Assembly (NCBI GenBank): GCA_027486795.1
Contig: JAIXOI010000035.1
Coordinates: forward strand, 212,082 to 276,081
Reading direction: 5' to 3'
Source: Sphingobacteriales bacterium
Lineage (GTDB): Bacteria > Bacteroidota > Bacteroidia > Chitinophagales > CAIOSU01
Length of the DNA: 64,000 nucleotides
Shown: piece by piece, positions 32,540 through 41,939 of the stretch
How positions within the stretch are numbered: position 1 is the first letter of the stretch
Layout of the letters: each line of letters opens with the position of its first letter
Program-made: the position numbers and the translations under genes
The notes under the pieces: model-generated
The model's database searches: none
Told to the model about the DNA's origin: nothing
Seen by the model: the letters and a program-made list of their open reading frames with translations, nothing else

Positions 32540-35461
32540 ATGGAATATAAGTTTCAGGAGATTGAAGCGCGCTGGAAACAGTATTGGAAGGACAACCAAA
32601 CCTATAAGGTAAGCAACGACACCAACAAACAGAAGTGCTACGTGCTCGATATGTTCCCCTACCCGAGCGGTGCGGGCCTGCACGTGGGGCACCCGCTGGG
32701 CTATATTGCTACCGACATTTACAGCCGCTATAAACGCTTGAAAGGCTTCAACGTGTTGCACCCCATGGGCTTTGATGCTTTTGGTTTGCCAGCGGAGCAG
32801 TATGCCATACAAACTGGCCAGCACCCGGCCAAAACTACCGAAGTGAACATTGCCCGCTACAAGGAGCAGCTGGATGCCATCGGTTTTGATTACGATTGGA
32901 GCCGCGAGGTGCGCACCAGCGACCCGAAATACTACCAATTTACGCAGTGGATATTTATACAGTTGTTCCACTCCTACTACAATACCGCCGCCCAAAAGGC
33001 CCAGCCGATTGTGGACTTGGTAGCGGCTTTCGCCAAAGAAGGAAATACCAAAACAAATGCCGCTAGTGGCAAAATATCCACCTTTACCGCCGAGGAGTGG
33101 AACACCTACAGCGAGAAGCAGCAGCAGGAAACCTTGATGGAGTACCGCTTGGCGTACCTGAAGTACGGTGACGTAAACTGGTGCCCTGCCTTGGGCACGG
33201 TATTAGCCAACGACGAGGTGAAGGATGGCGTGAGCGAGCGCGGCGGACACCCGGTTATTAAAAAGAGCATGCGCCAGTGGTTTTTGCGCATTACCGCCTA
33301 TGCCCAGCGCTTGCTGGATGGGTTGGATACCGTTGACTTTGCCGAGAGCCTGAAGGAACAGCAACGCAACTGGATAGGCCGCAGCGAAGGCGCCAGTGTG
33401 CAGTTTAACCTGGTTGGCAGGGATGAGAAAATAGAGGTGTTTACCACTCGGCCCGATACCATTTTCGGGGCGACGTTTTTGGTGTTGGCACCCGAGCACC
33501 CCTTGGTGGCGGAGATTAGCACCAACACGGCAGCAATAGAAGAATACAAAGCCTACGTGCAGAGCCGCAGTGAGCGCGACCGCCAAGCCGATGTAAAGAC
33601 TGTGAGCGGCGCCTTTACTGGAGCATACGCACACAACTCATTTACGGGCGAGAACGTGCCGATTTGGATTGCCGAATATGTATTGATGGGCTACGGCACC
33701 GGTGCCATTATGGCCGTGCCGAGCGATGACGACCGCGACAATGCATTTGCAACCAAGTTTGGCCTACCGATAGTTGATGTAATAGATAAGAGTGACTACC
33801 CGGGCGCTACCCGTAGCGACAAGCTGGGCAAGTTGATCAACTCTGGGTTTTTGGATGGGTTGGAAGTACCTGCTGCCATTAGCTTGATGTGCCGTAAGGT
33901 AGAGGAAATGGGCATCGGCAAGGGCCGCGTAAACTACCGCATGCGCGATGCGGGCTTTAGCCGCCAACGATACTGGGGCGAGCCATTCCCGGTGATATAT
34001 AAGGACGAGATGCCGTATACCTTGCCCGAGAACGAATTGCCTGTAAACTTGCCTGATGTGGAGAGCTTTAAGCCCACGGGCGACGGCGACTCGCCATTGG
34101 CGCGCAATACTGATTGGGTAAACCACCCCGACGGACCGCGCGAAACGGACACCATGCCGGGCTATGCCGGCAGTAGCTGGTACTTCCTGCGCTATATGGA
34201 CCCGCAGAATGGTGGGTTCTTTGTAGGCAAGGAGGCTGTAAACTATTGGCAAGATGTGGACCTATACGTTGGTGGTGCCGAGCACGCCGTGGGCCACTTA
34301 CTATACAGCCGCTTTTGGCACAAGTTCTTCTTTGATAAAGGCTGGGTGCCTACCCAAGAGCCATATAAGAAGCTGGTGAACCAAGGGATGATACAGGGGG
34401 TGAGTGAGAAGATTTACTTGAACATTAACAAAACAAGTACTACTCAACTTTATAAAACTAATGAAGGCGTTACAATTACTAGTCTAGCTATTAGTCAAGA
34501 TGTAGTAAACGTTTTTTATAGTGCGGACATTTACAATGAGTTTATAAAAGGAAGTAACTACGATACCGTAATTGAAATCCATGTTCCAGTTGAGCTTGTT
34601 GAAAACAGCAATGTAAATCTTCATGAGTTTATTAAGTTCATGCCTGAGTACAGGTTTTCAGTATTCCTTACCAATGATGGCCGATACTGGTCAAATGGCA
34701 AATTCTGGCAAAACAACAATTTAATAGCTTCGAACGAAGGCACAATTGAAAGTTATAAGTCGTTTTCCTTTGTCGAGAAAATGTCGAAATCCAAGTGGAA
34801 CGTAGTAAATCCCGATATCGTAATCGAAAAATACGGTGCCGATACCTTCCGCATGTACGAGATGTTTTTGGGTCCGATTGAGCAGAGCAAGCCTTGGATA
34901 ACCAATGGCTTGGATGGCGTACACAAATTCTTGCGCAAGTTTTGGAGGATGTTTTACGGTGAGGAAGGCTTAGCGATTACCGATGAGGCCCCGACTGCCG
35001 AGGAGTTGAAGGTGTTGCACAAAACCATCAAGAAGATTCAGGATGATGTGGAGCGCCTGTCGTTCAACACCTGCATCAGTGCCTTTATGATTGCCACCAA
35101 TGAGCTCACCGATTTGAAGTGTCGCAAACGCGCCATCTTAAAGGAGTTGACCATACTGTTGGCACCATTTGCCCCGCACATTGCCGAGGAATTGTGGCAA
35201 AACGCTTTAGGAGAAAATGGTACGGTGGTGTATGCGCCATTCCCTAAGTTTGATGAAAGCGTGTTGGTAGAGAGTAACTTCAACTACCCCGTGTCCATCA
35301 ACGGCAAGGTCCGCGCCACCATCGATTTCCCGCTGGACTATAACGAGGACCAAGTAAAACCTGAGGTGCTGGCCAATGAGCAAGTACAGAAATGGCTAGA
35401 AGGCAAGGACCCTAAGAAGTTTATCTTCGTGAAGGGCAGGATTATTAATGTGGTGGTATAA
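32540..35461 (+). CDS. leuS: Leucyl-tRNA synthetase
   Basis: 973 residues. Class I synthetase that charges tRNA-Leu. The HIGH-type motif is GLHVGHPLGY (~47-56), the CP1 editing domain lies in the middle (TTRPDTIFGATF near 312), and KMSKSKWN is near residue 748. An insertion of ~115 residues (about 630-745) lies between GMIQGVSEK and KMSKS, in the position of the leucine-specific insertion known from Bacteroidota LeuRS. A further phylum-typical insertion is near 155-185. Codons are GC-rich and regular over most of the gene, but the 630-745 insertion is clearly AT-rich. Catalytic motifs are intact. It is followed by a hairpin terminator framed by heptad repeats. Confidence 0.97.
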   Translation: MEYKFQEIEARWKQYWKDNQTYKVSNDTNKQKCYVLDMFPYPSGAGLHVGHPLGYIATDIYSRYKRLKGFNVLHPMGFDAFGLPAEQYAIQTGQHPAKTTEVNIARYKEQLDAIGFDYDWSREVRTSDPKYYQFTQWIFIQLFHSYYNTAAQKAQPIVDLVAAFAKEGNTKTNAASGKISTFTAEEWNTYSEKQQQETLMEYRLAYLKYGDVNWCPALGTVLANDEVKDGVSERGGHPVIKKSMRQWFLRITAYAQRLLDGLDTVDFAESLKEQQRNWIGRSEGASVQFNLVGRDEKIEVFTTRPDTIFGATFLVLAPEHPLVAEISTNTAAIEEYKAYVQSRSERDRQADVKTVSGAFTGAYAHNSFTGENVPIWIAEYVLMGYGTGAIMAVPSDDDRDNAFATKFGLPIVDVIDKSDYPGATRSDKLGKLINSGFLDGLEVPAAISLMCRKVEEMGIGKGRVNYRMRDAGFSRQRYWGEPFPVIYKDEMPYTLPENELPVNLPDVESFKPTGDGDSPLARNTDWVNHPDGPRETDTMPGYAGSSWYFLRYMDPQNGGFFVGKEAVNYWQDVDLYVGGAEHAVGHLLYSRFWHKFFFDKGWVPTQEPYKKLVNQGMIQGVSEKIYLNINKTSTTQLYKTNEGVTITSLAISQDVVNVFYSADIYNEFIKGSNYDTVIEIHVPVELVENSNVNLHEFIKFMPEYRFSVFLTNDGRYWSNGKFWQNNNLIASNEGTIESYKSFSFVEKMSKSKWNVVNPDIVIEKYGADTFRMYEMFLGPIEQSKPWITNGLDGVHKFLRKFWRMFYGEEGLAITDEAPTAEELKVLHKTIKKIQDDVERLSFNTCISAFMIATNELTDLKCRKRAILKELTILLAPFAPHIAEELWQNALGENGTVVYAPFPKFDESVLVESNFNYPVSINGKVRATIDFPLDYNEDQVKPEVLANEQVQKWLEGKDPKKFIFVKGRIINVVV

Positions 35462-35465
35462 GTTT

Positions 35466-35500
35466 GGTCCATGGTCGACGGACGATGGTCCATGGATGAT
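35466..35500. repeat. Heptad repeat, left arm around the leuS terminator
   Basis: Five 7-base units: GGTCCAT, GGTCGAC, GGACGAT, GGTCCAT, GGATGAT. Its first ~30 bases are an approximate inverted copy of the tract at 35563-35591. Confidence 0.75.
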
Positions 35501-35517
35501 GTGTATTACGATAAAAC

Positions 35518-35560
35518 AAAAAGTAAAGGCGGGTAACTAAGTTATCCGCCTTTACTTTTT
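35518..35560. terminator. Bidirectional terminator between leuS and the esterase
   Basis: AAAAAGTAAAGGCGG (35518-35532) pairs with CCGCCTTTACTTTTT (35546-35560), a 15-bp stem with a T-run on both strands. It serves the convergent leuS and esterase genes. Confidence 0.92.
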
Positions 35561-35562
35561 TT

Positions 35563-35591
35563 ACCATGGACTATGGACCATCGACCATGGA
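35563..35591. repeat. Heptad repeat, right arm around the leuS terminator
   Basis: Units ACCATGG, ACTATGG, ACCATCG, ACCATGG, starting ACT. Reverse-complemented it aligns with the left tract at 35466-35495 with only a few differences, so the terminator sits inside an inverted repeat. The right end touches the esterase stop codon. Confidence 0.75.
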
Positions 35592-36515
35592 CTAATTCAT
35601 CCCCAACTGCTTGCGCATAAACGCTCCCATCTGCTTTATAGATTCGCGGGCTTCGGGCAAAAAGAAATCATACATCTGCCATACATGAAAGGTATGCCCC
35701 CACTCTACCAATTCAACCTTTACGCCAGCAGCTTCGGCCTTAGCGGCTATGCGCACTGAGTCGCTATGAATCAACTCCACCGAACCACATTGAAGCATCA
35801 TAGGTGGCAGACCAGTGTAGTCGCCATAAATGGGCGATATAAAAGGATTGCGCAAATCGGCTTTGCCAGCATATAGCTTTCCATGCCAAATAAGGGCTTC
35901 GTTAGTTAGTACACTGTCTCTCCTCCTCGGCACTCTATTCGACTCGCCTGCACCTTCCAAATCTCCCCAAGGCGAAAGCAGTACTGCGGCAGCGGGCATG
36001 GGCATACCCAATTCTCTTAGCTTTAACAAAGTTGCGGCTGTGAGCCCTCCGCCAGCCGAGTCGCCGGCAATTACAATATCAGCTGGTTTATAACCCTCGC
36101 CCAACAAATATTGAAAACCAGCAACGGCATCTTCCAAAGCCGCTGGGTATAGGTGCTCGGGTGCCATGCGGTACTCAATGGCAAAAGCCGTAATGCCAGC
36201 AGCCTCCGCTATTTTGGTTATCATACGGCGGTGGGTCTCCAGCGAGCAAAGAGCATATGCACCACCATGCAAATAATATAGGGCTTTGTCATGCCTTGCT
36301 CCGTTTGGGGTAATCCGTTCGGCCTTTAGCCCCGCCATTAGTATTGGTTGTACTGTATTGTTCTTGGCCCTAGGCAAAAACCATCGGGCAGCAAGGTCCA
36401 TATCTCTGCGCATCCTAGCCACGGTAGGCAACCGTTTGCCAATAAATAGCCTAACAAAACGCAACAAGAACCTAAATATGGCCAGTTGCCAACTTTTCTT
36501 TTCGCCTACTTTCAT
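35592..36515 (-). CDS. Alpha/beta hydrolase of the hormone-sensitive lipase (esterase) family
   Basis: 307 residues. The oxyanion motif YLHGGAY (~85) and nucleophile motif GDSAGGG (serine ~157) are the HSL/esterase IV signatures. The acid is probably in the LIHSDSVR segment (~250) and the histidine in GHTFHVW (~276). Activity is hydrolysis of short-chain acyl esters, but the natural substrate is unknown. There is no signal peptide, although the N-terminal ~30 residues are amphipathic. It stands alone, with its own terminator shared with leuS. Confidence 0.88.
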   Translation of the reverse strand: MKVGEKKSWQLAIFRFLLRFVRLFIGKRLPTVARMRRDMDLAARWFLPRAKNNTVQPILMAGLKAERITPNGARHDKALYYLHGGAYALCSLETHRRMITKIAEAAGITAFAIEYRMAPEHLYPAALEDAVAGFQYLLGEGYKPADIVIAGDSAGGGLTAATLLKLRELGMPMPAAAVLLSPWGDLEGAGESNRVPRRRDSVLTNEALIWHGKLYAGKADLRNPFISPIYGDYTGLPPMMLQCGSVELIHSDSVRIAAKAEAAGVKVELVEWGHTFHVWQMYDFFLPEARESIKQMGAFMRKQLGMN

Positions 36516-36544
36516 ATGGATAATTAGATTACTTTCTGTTGTTG

Positions 36545-36552
36545 CAAATGTA
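36545..36552 (-). promoter_or_regulatory. Esterase -7 promoter element (TACATTTG)
   Basis: Minus-strand TACATTTG matches TAnnTTTG 29 bases before the esterase ATG. There is no convincing -33 element. Confidence 0.35.
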
Positions 36553-36670
36553 ACGTTCTTAATGGCAAGTTACTTAGCTATTTTCAATGGGTTATTTACT
36601 CATTTTATAATCAACCTTAATCGGTTGTTAACTAATCGCTAAATACCGCCTTTTAGTTTCAACTATATTG

Positions 36671-36678
36671 TAATTTTG
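36671..36678 (+). promoter_or_regulatory. rfaE1 -7 promoter element (TAATTTTG)
   Basis: Matches TAnnTTTG and lies 25 bases before the TTG start of rfaE1. The -33 region is weak. Confidence 0.4.
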
Positions 36679-36703
36679 CCCATGTTGCTCAATAGTCACC
36701 ATT

Positions 36704-37699
36704 TTGAACACTGATTTTACTTCAATCATCCATTCCTTTTCGCGAACCAAAGTATTGGTTATTGGCGATGTTATGTTGGATACCTACTTATACGGTAGCA
36801 CCAATCGTATATCGCCAGAAGCACCAGTTCCTGTTGTTGAAATAACCCACCAACAAGATTGCCCAGGCGGAGCAGCCAACGTGGCCATAAACTTAAGGGC
36901 AATAGGTGCTAAGGTAACGTTGTGTGGTTTGGTTGGCGATGACCATGAAGGCAAAATACTAAAAGAGCTTTTGGAAGAAGCGAGTGTAGCATGTCATTTT
37001 CTGGCAAAAATAAAAACACGCCCTACCACGCACAAAAACCGCATTGTAAGCCGAGGCCAACAAATGCTCCGTTTTGATAGGGAGCAAAAAGATGAACTAA
37101 AAGGCCTAGAGGCCAGCCAACTGAAAGAGGCAGCACTTGCCGCCATTGCCGAAGGGCCGCAAGTGGTAATATTGCAAGACTACAATAAGGGGGTATTGTT
37201 TGAAGATTTGATTGTTGCCGTTATGGCAGCTTGTGCCCAACGCAACATACCCGTTGCGGTAGACCCCAAGAAACATAACTTTTTTGCATACCAAGGCGCT
37301 TCATTGTTTAAGCCGAACTTAAAAGAAGTTAGAGAAGCGCTTAACACAAACGTTGACCCAACAGTGCATACCTCGCTGCAAAGCGCAGCAATGCAGTTAA
37401 TGAACAAGTTGCAAGCAAAGCAAGTAATGATAACCCTGTCGGAACATGGCGTTTTTATTGCTGATGAAACCAGTGCCAATAAAACCAATGCCCATGCCAG
37501 AAACATTGTAGATGTATCAGGTGCAGGCGACACCGTTATAGCTGTTGGCGCCCTATGCTTGTCAGCAGGATTGTCTATTGCCGAAATAGCCCATTTAACT
37601 AACCTTGCTGGTGGACTAGTTTGCGAAAAACAAGGCGTAGCATCTATTAGCAGTGAAGAGCTTATCTTGGAAGCATTGAAAACTAATAATGATCAATAA
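36704..37699 (+). CDS. rfaE1: D-glycero-beta-D-manno-heptose-7-phosphate kinase
   Basis: 331 residues, a PfkB/ribokinase-family sugar kinase that phosphorylates heptose 7-phosphate at C1 in the ADP-heptose pathway for lipopolysaccharide cores. N-terminal VLVIGDVMLDTYLYG, the substrate region PGGAANVAINL (~57), and the catalytic VDVSGAGDTVIAVGA (~270) are all present, as in HldA/RfaE1 rather than ribokinase. It lacks the nucleotidyltransferase half found in HldE. The start is a TTG, since the only ATG nearby (36682) is out of frame. The next gene overlaps its 3' end by 11 bases. Confidence 0.9.
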   Translation: MNTDFTSIIHSFSRTKVLVIGDVMLDTYLYGSTNRISPEAPVPVVEITHQQDCPGGAANVAINLRAIGAKVTLCGLVGDDHEGKILKELLEEASVACHFLAKIKTRPTTHKNRIVSRGQQMLRFDREQKDELKGLEASQLKEAALAAIAEGPQVVILQDYNKGVLFEDLIVAVMAACAQRNIPVAVDPKKHNFFAYQGASLFKPNLKEVREALNTNVDPTVHTSLQSAAMQLMNKLQAKQVMITLSEHGVFIADETSANKTNAHARNIVDVSGAGDTVIAVGALCLSAGLSIAEIAHLTNLAGGLVCEKQGVASISSEELILEALKTNNDQ

Positions 37700-37970
37700 C
37701 TCCTATAAGCAGCTCAAAGAACAGCTCAAGCTGTTTGTGTATGATAGCCAACCCAAAGTGGCCGCATTTTTTAAATGGATCATGTCCATTTTTAGCATCG
37801 TAGGTGTTTCGGCGGGGCTTACTGCATCATTAACGCCAATTGGCAAAGTAATGATCATCATTGCCTTGCTCACTGGCCGCGCAGGGTTGCTTATCTTGGC
37901 CTTTGTGTTAAGCTCTCAAGTGGTATCAAACAACTACAAATACCCTAATACGCACATGATTATTGGGTAA
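37689..37970 (+). pseudogene. Remnant of a TrkH/KtrB-type potassium transporter
   Basis: A 93-residue frame whose last ~55 residues (GLTASLTPIGKVMIIIALLTGRAGLLILAF, ending YPNTHMIIG) match the final membrane helix and C-terminal tail of TrkH/KtrB potassium uptake subunits, with their L-T-P-x-G-K-x-x-I-x-x-M-x-x-GR-x-G signature. Functional members have ~450 residues and four selectivity-filter motifs, none of which is here. The N-terminal 35 residues resemble the N terminus of such proteins, so the frame may come from a large internal deletion rather than from an N-terminal truncation. It starts 11 bases inside rfaE1. I judge it to be non-functional as a transporter. Confidence 0.6.
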
Positions 37971-38026
37971 AAAGGACAATGATGGGCTTTTTCTAATTAA
38001 CGATATAGAATGTACGTATCATTTTA

Positions 38027-39034
38027 TTAGGCATCTACTTCTGCCATCACCTTTGCTTTCAGCGCCTCTTCATACTCACTTACCAAAGTCTGTATGATTT
38101 CCCTTACCGGGCGAATGGCATGCACGTGTTCAATAGTAGGGCCAGCGCACCAAACCGTTTTGTAGGTAGCACTAAATGCAGCATTCTCCACGGCTTTCAT
38201 GCCTTTGTAGAAGGTTAACATTTTTACGTACTTTTTCAGGCTCTTGTTCTTGGCTAGCATTACTTCAAGCCAGTTTTGCTGCGTACCTATTTTTTGCACA
38301 TAAGGCGTATTGATAACGGTGCAGGGCGTACCGCTTATTTTGTTGGTGAGCACAATATCCTTGGCACCATAATCCACACAGGCTTGCTTGTATTCTTGGC
38401 TTACCTCAGCCTCATAAGTAGCAATAAACAAACTTCCAATAGATGCCCCACAAGCGCCACGCTCAATCACCTTTAGCAGGTGCTCGCCTTTGCCTACCTC
38501 GCCAGCATTGATAACCGGTATGCTGCAAGCATTCAGCAAGCGGGGTATTAGCACATCCGATGGCATTGGGCCGGCGTGCCCGCCTGCTCCTGAGTTTACA
38601 GCAATAAGCGCATCGGCACCTAGGTCTTCTACCTTTTTTGCAAACTTCTCATCCACTACATCGCAAAACACCTTAATGCCTTCGGGCTTACATGCCTTTA
38701 TGATTTCTTCGGGGCTGCCCAATGAGGTAATGATGTAATCAACGTGCATCTCTACACAAGTGCGCAATTGCTCTTGCAACTTTATGTTCGATTTATTGGC
38801 AATCAAATTGATGCCGATAGGCCCCTTGCTGTGCTCCCGTATTTGGGTAAGCGCGGCACGAAAATCCTTATCAGTGCGGTAGTTAAGCGCCGGTATCGAC
38901 CCTGTAGCTCCTGCATTGCCCGCCTCAATTACCATAGCGGCATTCGACACTAAGAACATGGGTGCCATGATAATCGGGTATCTAATGCCTAACATTTCAG
39001 TTAAAGCAGTATCAATGGTATGCAACTTATTCAT
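38027..39034 (-). CDS. Nitronate monooxygenase (2-nitropropane dioxygenase) family FMN protein
   Basis: 335 residues, TIM-barrel FMN enzyme. The N terminus has YPIIMAPMF, typical of the family. Later motifs include VNSGAGGHAG (~155), INAGEVGKG (~183), and GASIGSLFIAT (~205) for phosphate binding. These proteins oxidise alkyl nitronates using oxygen, or act as related flavin oxidoreductases such as enoyl reductases. The specific substrate is not visible. It lies downstream of fadD on the same strand, but a strong terminator separates them, so it is not part of that operon. Confidence 0.85.
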   Translation of the reverse strand: MNKLHTIDTALTEMLGIRYPIIMAPMFLVSNAAMVIEAGNAGATGSIPALNYRTDKDFRAALTQIREHSKGPIGINLIANKSNIKLQEQLRTCVEMHVDYIITSLGSPEEIIKACKPEGIKVFCDVVDEKFAKKVEDLGADALIAVNSGAGGHAGPMPSDVLIPRLLNACSIPVINAGEVGKGEHLLKVIERGACGASIGSLFIATYEAEVSQEYKQACVDYGAKDIVLTNKISGTPCTVINTPYVQKIGTQQNWLEVMLAKNKSLKKYVKMLTFYKGMKAVENAAFSATYKTVWCAGPTIEHVHAIRPVREIIQTLVSEYEEALKAKVMAEVDA

Positions 39035-39135
39035 TTACAATACAAGCTTTTATGCGCTACTAACAACAGTACTAGCAGCTCAAAGTTTATCAATAAAGGG
39101 CAAATATAGTGGTTTGCAGATAATTAAAAATAAAA

Positions 39136-39164
39136 AAGCAGGGCCGGTAAATCCAACCCTGCTT
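39136..39164 (-). terminator. fadD Rho-independent terminator
   Basis: AAGCAGGG (39136-39143) pairs with CCCTGCTT (39157-39164). On the minus strand it is followed by a T-run and lies 24 bases after the fadD stop. Confidence 0.85.
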
Positions 39165-39188
39165 TGCTATGCAATTCAATATCAAGAA

Positions 39189-40871
39189 TTATGCTTTTAC
39201 CTTATTGGCTTCATCCTCTTCCTTTAAGGCCCTGCGCAATATCTTGCCAACATTAGTTTTGGGAAGTTCGTCTTTAAAGGCAATATGCTTAGGGCATTTG
39301 TAAGCCGTAAGGTTCTCTTTGCAATAGTTCATGATCTCGTCTACCGTTAAGCTCTGGTCTTTTTTAACGATAAATGCCTTAACCGCCTCAGTAGAGCGTT
39401 CATCGGGCACCCCTATTACACCTACTTCAAGTACTTTAGGGTGCGAAGCGATAACGTTTTCCACCTCGCTAGGGTATACGTTAAATCCTGATACGAGCAC
39501 CATTTCCTTCTTACGGTCTACTATTTTGAAGAAGCCATCTTCGTCCATTACCCCAATATCGCCGGTTTTAAACCAGCCATCGTGAAATACATTGTCCGTT
39601 TCGTCAGGTTTATTCCAATAGCCGCTCATTACTTGGGGGCCTTTTGCCCAAATCTCGCCACGTTCACCAGCAGGTAAAAACTTGCCCTCATCATCGGCTA
39701 TTACTACTTCGGTTCCTGGAATAGGCAAACCAATATAACCAAGCTTATGTGTGCCATCAACAGGGTTGGCAGTCAAACCAGGGCTGGTTTCCGATAGCCC
39801 GTAAGCCTCAACCAAATCGCTTCCGGTAAGTTCTTTCCAGCGCACTGCCACAATATCTTGCACGGCCATACCGCCGCCCAAGCTCATCCGCAGAGCGCTA
39901 AAGTTTATTTCTTTAAAATCGGGTTGGTTCATTAGGCCATTAAAAAGGGTATTCACGCCTGTAAATACCGTGAAAGGATATTTTTTCAAATCCTTCATAA
40001 AGGCTGGCATATCCCTTGGGTTGGTTATAAGCACATTTTTACCACCCACTTTAAATATGGCCAAGCAGTTTACCGTAAGCGCAAAAATATGATAAAGCGG
40101 CAAAGCAGTAATAACAATCTCTTTGCCCGGTATGAAAGCACTGCCTACCCAAGCAAATATCTGCTCCATGTTGGCAATAATGTTCCGGTGGCTCAGGGTA
40201 GCGCCTTTTGATACGCCAGTGGTACCACCGGTATACTGCAAAAATGCTACATCGGTATTTACCACAGCTGGGCGAACCAATTTATGCTTGGCTCCTTCTT
40301 TGAGTGCGGTATTAAATTTAATGGCGTTTGGCAGGTTGTAAGCAGGAACCATTTTCTTCACATACTTTACTACCAAGTTCACCACGTGCTTTTTCAAGCC
40401 CGGGAATAAGTCGCCAATCTCGGTGGTAATAACGGTCTTGATGCTGGTTTCCTTTATAATCTGCTCTAAATTGCTAGCAAAATTGGTTAGGATAACTATG
40501 GCAACGGCACCAGAATCGTTAAACTGGTGCTTCATTTCTTTGGGGGTATATAGCGGGTTGATATTAACCACCACTAAACCCGCTTTAATAGCACCAAACA
40601 TAGCAACCGGAAACTGGAGCATATTGGGCATTTGTATGGCAATGCGGTCGCCTTTTTTTAGGCCTACTACATTGGTAAGGTACGATCCGAAATCGTCGGT
40701 TAGTTTATCTAGCTCTCCGTATGTGAGCGCTACATCCATATGCACAAATGCATGGTTGGCAGTATATTGCCTAACACTCTCGTCAAATAATTCAGAAATA
40801 TTCTTATATTTGTTGGGATTTATCTCATGTGGCACCCCTGGTGGGTAGCTTTTCAACCAAGTTTTATTCAT
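39189..40871 (-). CDS. fadD: Long-chain fatty acid-CoA ligase
   Basis: About 560 residues, the AMP-forming enzyme that activates fatty acids to acyl-CoA. Motif I is YTGGTTGVSKGA (~213), motif II includes YGLSETSPG (~355), and the adenylate-binding GWFKTGDIGVMDEDG is near residue 440. The C-terminal lysine is in PKTNVGKILRR (~540). I use the start MNKTWLKSYPPG, which aligns with the N terminus of E. coli FadD. A 13-residue upstream extension is possible. It is not linked to the beta-oxidation gene hbd, which lies 14 kb away. Confidence 0.93.
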   Translation of the reverse strand: MNKTWLKSYPPGVPHEINPNKYKNISELFDESVRQYTANHAFVHMDVALTYGELDKLTDDFGSYLTNVVGLKKGDRIAIQMPNMLQFPVAMFGAIKAGLVVVNINPLYTPKEMKHQFNDSGAVAIVILTNFASNLEQIIKETSIKTVITTEIGDLFPGLKKHVVNLVVKYVKKMVPAYNLPNAIKFNTALKEGAKHKLVRPAVVNTDVAFLQYTGGTTGVSKGATLSHRNIIANMEQIFAWVGSAFIPGKEIVITALPLYHIFALTVNCLAIFKVGGKNVLITNPRDMPAFMKDLKKYPFTVFTGVNTLFNGLMNQPDFKEINFSALRMSLGGGMAVQDIVAVRWKELTGSDLVEAYGLSETSPGLTANPVDGTHKLGYIGLPIPGTEVVIADDEGKFLPAGERGEIWAKGPQVMSGYWNKPDETDNVFHDGWFKTGDIGVMDEDGFFKIVDRKKEMVLVSGFNVYPSEVENVIASHPKVLEVGVIGVPDERSTEAVKAFIVKKDQSLTVDEIMNYCKENLTAYKCPKHIAFKDELPKTNVGKILRRALKEEDEANKVKA

Positions 40872-41033
40872 TTGTGAAGTTTTTGAGTTAGAGCCTAATT
40901 CAGCATCCATATCTTGGAACTTTCGATAAATATACTAACAAAAGGTTTTTTCATCAAACTTTGGTCAATATTAAACCGAGGCAATATTTTCCTTGGTTGC
41001 ATCTCTAACTAACCAATTACTCACTCAATAAAC

Positions 41034-41939
41034 ATGCGCAAATCAAGGATAGTTTTAATTGCCATATTAATACCCATTCTTACTGTTATAGCCGTGTTGC
41101 TTCTGTACCCTGCATTTATTATAGCTAAATTCAACAAAGATTTAGTAAGGGTATCTACGGTACAAATAAGCATTGCCGACCAAGACATCAACATAGGGTT
41201 GGATATAGCCGTAAGAAACGAAGCCCCTTTTCATAAACTACTAGATAGCATTAGCTATACCGTTAACTTTGACACTTTTCAGTTTGTTATGGGTGCCTTA
41301 AAGCTAGATAGCGTTAGGACTGGAGCCGAATTTGACTCCATTCTTCTGCCTGTTGTATTGAACATAACCATTCTACAAGATGCAATACAGAAGTTACAAA
41401 ACAAAGATAGTGTTGATCTAATAATCGAATTTGTGGCCCACTACCAATGGCCCATTATCCATAAAGTAGATGTACCTATCAAGATAGTGCACCGGATGCC
41501 ACCGCCCAACCCACCAGAAGTAAAGTTGTTGAGTGTGGATATCGAAAAGTTCAGTTTTAACGAACCTATTGTAGATGTGTCGTTGCAAGTTATCAATAAG
41601 AATAATTTCTCGTTGGCTTTGAAAGACCTGGATGTGTATATCGACTTCGAGGGACTATTTACAGGTGAGGTGCACCATCCTAAACTGATTAAAATAAAAG
41701 CCAATGGCAACACCACTATTGATATAACAGCGCACGTGCATGAACTAAAGACCCTAAAAACCGTTTGGCAACTGCTGGTATTGCGCAAAGAAATAAATTA
41801 CAAAATCAAGGTAAAAACCAAATATGTAGATGAAAGTGGAAAAACGGAGCCAATTGAGATAAACATAACCAGTGCTGGTAGTGTACAAACTAAGAGTAAA
41901 AAGGAAAAACGAAAAGAGGCCCGAGCTGCACGACGTTAG
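41034..41939 (+). CDS. Membrane-anchored LEA14/WHy-like domain protein
   Basis: 301 residues. An N-terminal hydrophobic segment ([21 protein letters not shown]) is followed by two beta-sandwich repeats resembling late-embryogenesis-abundant (LEA_2/WHy) domains: residues ~40-145 ([23 protein letters not shown]) and ~170-275 ([27 protein letters not shown]). The tail is highly basic ([15 protein letters not shown]). Such domains occur in desiccation and outer-membrane-associated proteins, but the function is unknown here. Its stop overlaps that of the convergent purT gene by three bases. Confidence 0.7.
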   Translation: MRKSRIVLIAILIPILTVIAVLLLYPAFIIAKFNKDLVRVSTVQISIADQDINIGLDIAVRNEAPFHKLLDSISYTVNFDTFQFVMGALKLDSVRTGAEFDSILLPVVLNITILQDAIQKLQNKDSVDLIIEFVAHYQWPIIHKVDVPIKIVHRMPPPNPPEVKLLSVDIEKFSFNEPIVDVSLQVINKNNFSLALKDLDVYIDFEGLFTGEVHHPKLIKIKANGNTTIDITAHVHELKTLKTVWQLLVLRKEINYKIKVKTKYVDESGKTEPIEINITSAGSVQTKSKKEKRKEARAARR

